A stretch of DNA of 64,000 nucleotides from Psychrobacter okhotskensis (GTDB taxonomy: Bacteria; Pseudomonadota; Gammaproteobacteria; Pseudomonadales; Moraxellaceae): NCBI RefSeq assembly GCF_013248965.1, contig NZ_JABRVQ010000015.1:16588-80587 (forward strand), written 5' to 3'. Of this stretch, positions 63,049-64,000 are shown one piece after another. Every line of letters begins with the position of its first letter. Position 1 is the stretch's first letter. The notes beneath the pieces were generated by a model that saw only the letters and a list, made by a program, of their open reading frames with translations, ran no database searches and was not told the DNA's origin. Both the position numbers and the translations under genes were made by a program.

Positions 63049-64000
63049 CTAATATTTCGTAAAACAATCGTTGGCTTTCAAAGTGTTAAAAACGATATCC
63101 ATTTCTTCTAGAATTTTATCTGCCATTGTGTCTTCATTTATCATCAGCCATGCTTCACTTGATCCTTTCCAGTCCTGTGGATAAAAGTAATAACCTGCTG
63201 GCCAACGTGATGAACTCCAAATCTTTTTGTCGGCTAGTGCTGTATTTAGCGTCGTTTTCATTTTTTCTGTATGCAAATGATTTTTTGCTTCCTCCATTGA
63301 CCGGAGTTTAATACCTAGACACGGACGATCAAAATTTTCACCCTGAAACTCAAAACAAATATACCCAGCATCGTAGCTTGGAATTATGAAATTTATTTGT
63401 TCATAATTCTTACCTTCACCAAAATCATTAATATCCAACTTATAATCAGTTGTTTTGCATTTTGCTAACAAATCTATTTTCAGCTTTGTTATTAGCTCTT
63501 TCTTCATTCGATTTATAGTGTTAGATACCTTGATACTGGCATCAATAGTAACTCCATTTCTTTTAATAATATCTAAAACTGCATTGCTTTCACTCATATT
63601 TTCAATCCCCATAAATTGCTTTTGAATAAACTTGATTAACTGTGTGAGGAACTCACTAACGCTATGATTTTGGCATTCAACTTGGCAGGCTTTAAGCCAA
63701 CCCGTGAGATCACTGAAACGAAGATGGCTACATTGCTTCTTATCTATCCAGCATTTTAATGTCTCTGCATCGACACTTGCCGGATTTGGCGTATCGTTAT
63801 ATTCACTTAGATAAACAATTTGAGGGTCAGTATGACCTTTTGCTATAAGTTCATTATAATAATCAATCAGTTGATTAGGTTGGTCTACCGCATAGGGTTT
63901 ATTTTCAATACAAATACCGTAGTTTTCATCATCCACCTTGCATCTTAGATATATGTCCATTCGACGTAGACTGTTACTTTTTCTAGTCACTTCTTCAAGA
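63049..64000 (-). CDS. PD-(D/E)XK nuclease-family protein, 5' end outside the window
   Basis: A protein of at least 317 residues. The start codon GTG 63990 is not the true start: the frame stays open through the right edge (LEEVTRKSNSLRRMDIYL). RRMDIYLRCKVDDENYGICIENKPYAVDQPNQLIDYY is the PD-(D/E)XK core (Asp, then Glu-x-Lys). The rest (GYICFEFQGENFDRPCLGIK and WPAGYYFYPQDWKG) is a C-terminal domain often seen in this nuclease family. Two codons upstream end residues fit the VTRxxxGRIDI-type start of the catalytic domain. Function: probably a DNA-cleaving defence component. Confidence 0.8.
   Translation of the reverse strand, partial: LEEVTRKSNSLRRMDIYLRCKVDDENYGICIENKPYAVDQPNQLIDYYNELIAKGHTDPQIVYLSEYNDTPNPASVDAETLKCWIDKKQCSHLRFSDLTGWLKACQVECQNHSVSEFLTQLIKFIQKQFMGIENMSESNAVLDIIKRNGVTIDASIKVSNTINRMKKELITKLKIDLLAKCKTTDYKLDINDFGEGKNYEQINFIIPSYDAGYICFEFQGENFDRPCLGIKLRSMEEAKNHLHTEKMKTTLNTALADKKIWSSSRWPAGYYFYPQDWKGSSEAWLMINEDTMADKILEEMDIVFNTLKANDCFTKY

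Noticed and set aside
47243..64000. Search for a second copy of the tRNA-Gly 3' end (attachment site) and an integrase gene
   Set aside because: Neither is visible in the window by eye. A site right of 64000 remains possible, so the island is inferred only from gene content.
1..64000. CRISPR arrays, rRNA operons and complete autonomous insertion sequences
   Set aside because: No regularly spaced repeats, rRNA sequence or full transposase was found on reading the window.

Overview
The window looks like a chromosome segment from a Psychrobacter-like member of the Moraxellaceae (Gammaproteobacteria). This rests on moderate to low GC, a DcaP-type porin next to an Acinetobacter-style dicarboxylate (dca-like) beta-oxidation cluster, Fur-box-controlled siderophore uptake genes, and overall gene content. 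The genus is an inference, as no rRNA or other marker gene is present.

Layout. 1-3.1 kb: an acyl-CoA ligase gene broken by one in-frame stop, an acyl-CoA dehydrogenase, and a divergent TetR regulator. 3.2-8.0 kb: a malic enzyme, an IS3-type transposase scrap, an M14 carboxypeptidase-like protein and a bestrophin-like channel. 8.3-18.5 kb: an iron/siderophore locus with a TonB-dependent receptor, an MFS exporter bordered by decayed gene scraps, and an ATPase-lipoprotein-fused permease operon that diverges from a siderophore-interacting reductase across a Fur-like operator. No siderophore biosynthesis gene is intact. 18.8-30.4 kb: a dca-like degradation cluster with porin, thioesterase, acyl-CoA ligase, thiolase, 3-hydroxyacyl-CoA dehydrogenase, enoyl-CoA hydratase, acyl-CoA dehydrogenase, MFS importer and IclR regulator. 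Three near-identical palindromes sit at its promoters. 30.4-36.5 kb: a 5-oxoprolinase (pxpABC) operon with an NRAMP-family transporter, biotin carboxylase, a normal biotin carrier and a second carrier-like protein lacking the biotin-accepting lysine. 36.8-42.5 kb: a YjiH-type membrane protein, a ThDP-dependent 2-ketoarginine decarboxylase-like enzyme, an agmatinase/guanidinobutyrase-family ureohydrolase and a divergent LysR regulator, probably a guanidino-compound catabolic unit. 42.5-47.3 kb: a K+/H+ antiporter, a GlpM-family protein, an indolepyruvate/2-keto-acid decarboxylase and tRNA-Gly(GCC).

From the tRNA to the right edge (47.4-64 kb) the content resembles a defence island. A truncated ZorA-like N-terminus abuts the tRNA. 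It is followed by a compact six-gene operon: hsdM, hsdS, a DUF262+HNH (GmrSD-like) gene, a second large DUF262 gene, hsdR and a YgjP-type metalloprotease. Most of its junctions overlap by a few bases. On the opposite strand lie two paralogous proteins with what looks like an FtsZ/tubulin C-terminal-like domain, one of them fused to leucine-rich repeats, plus a DUF1810 protein and a PD-(D/E)XK nuclease-like gene that runs off the window. The hybrid restriction operon and the LRR/tubulin-like pair are the best candidates for an undescribed system.

Four dispersed copies (R1-R4) of a 138-152 bp element with TATAGT-type inverted ends, and one 170 bp MITE-like element with TA flanks, lie between genes.
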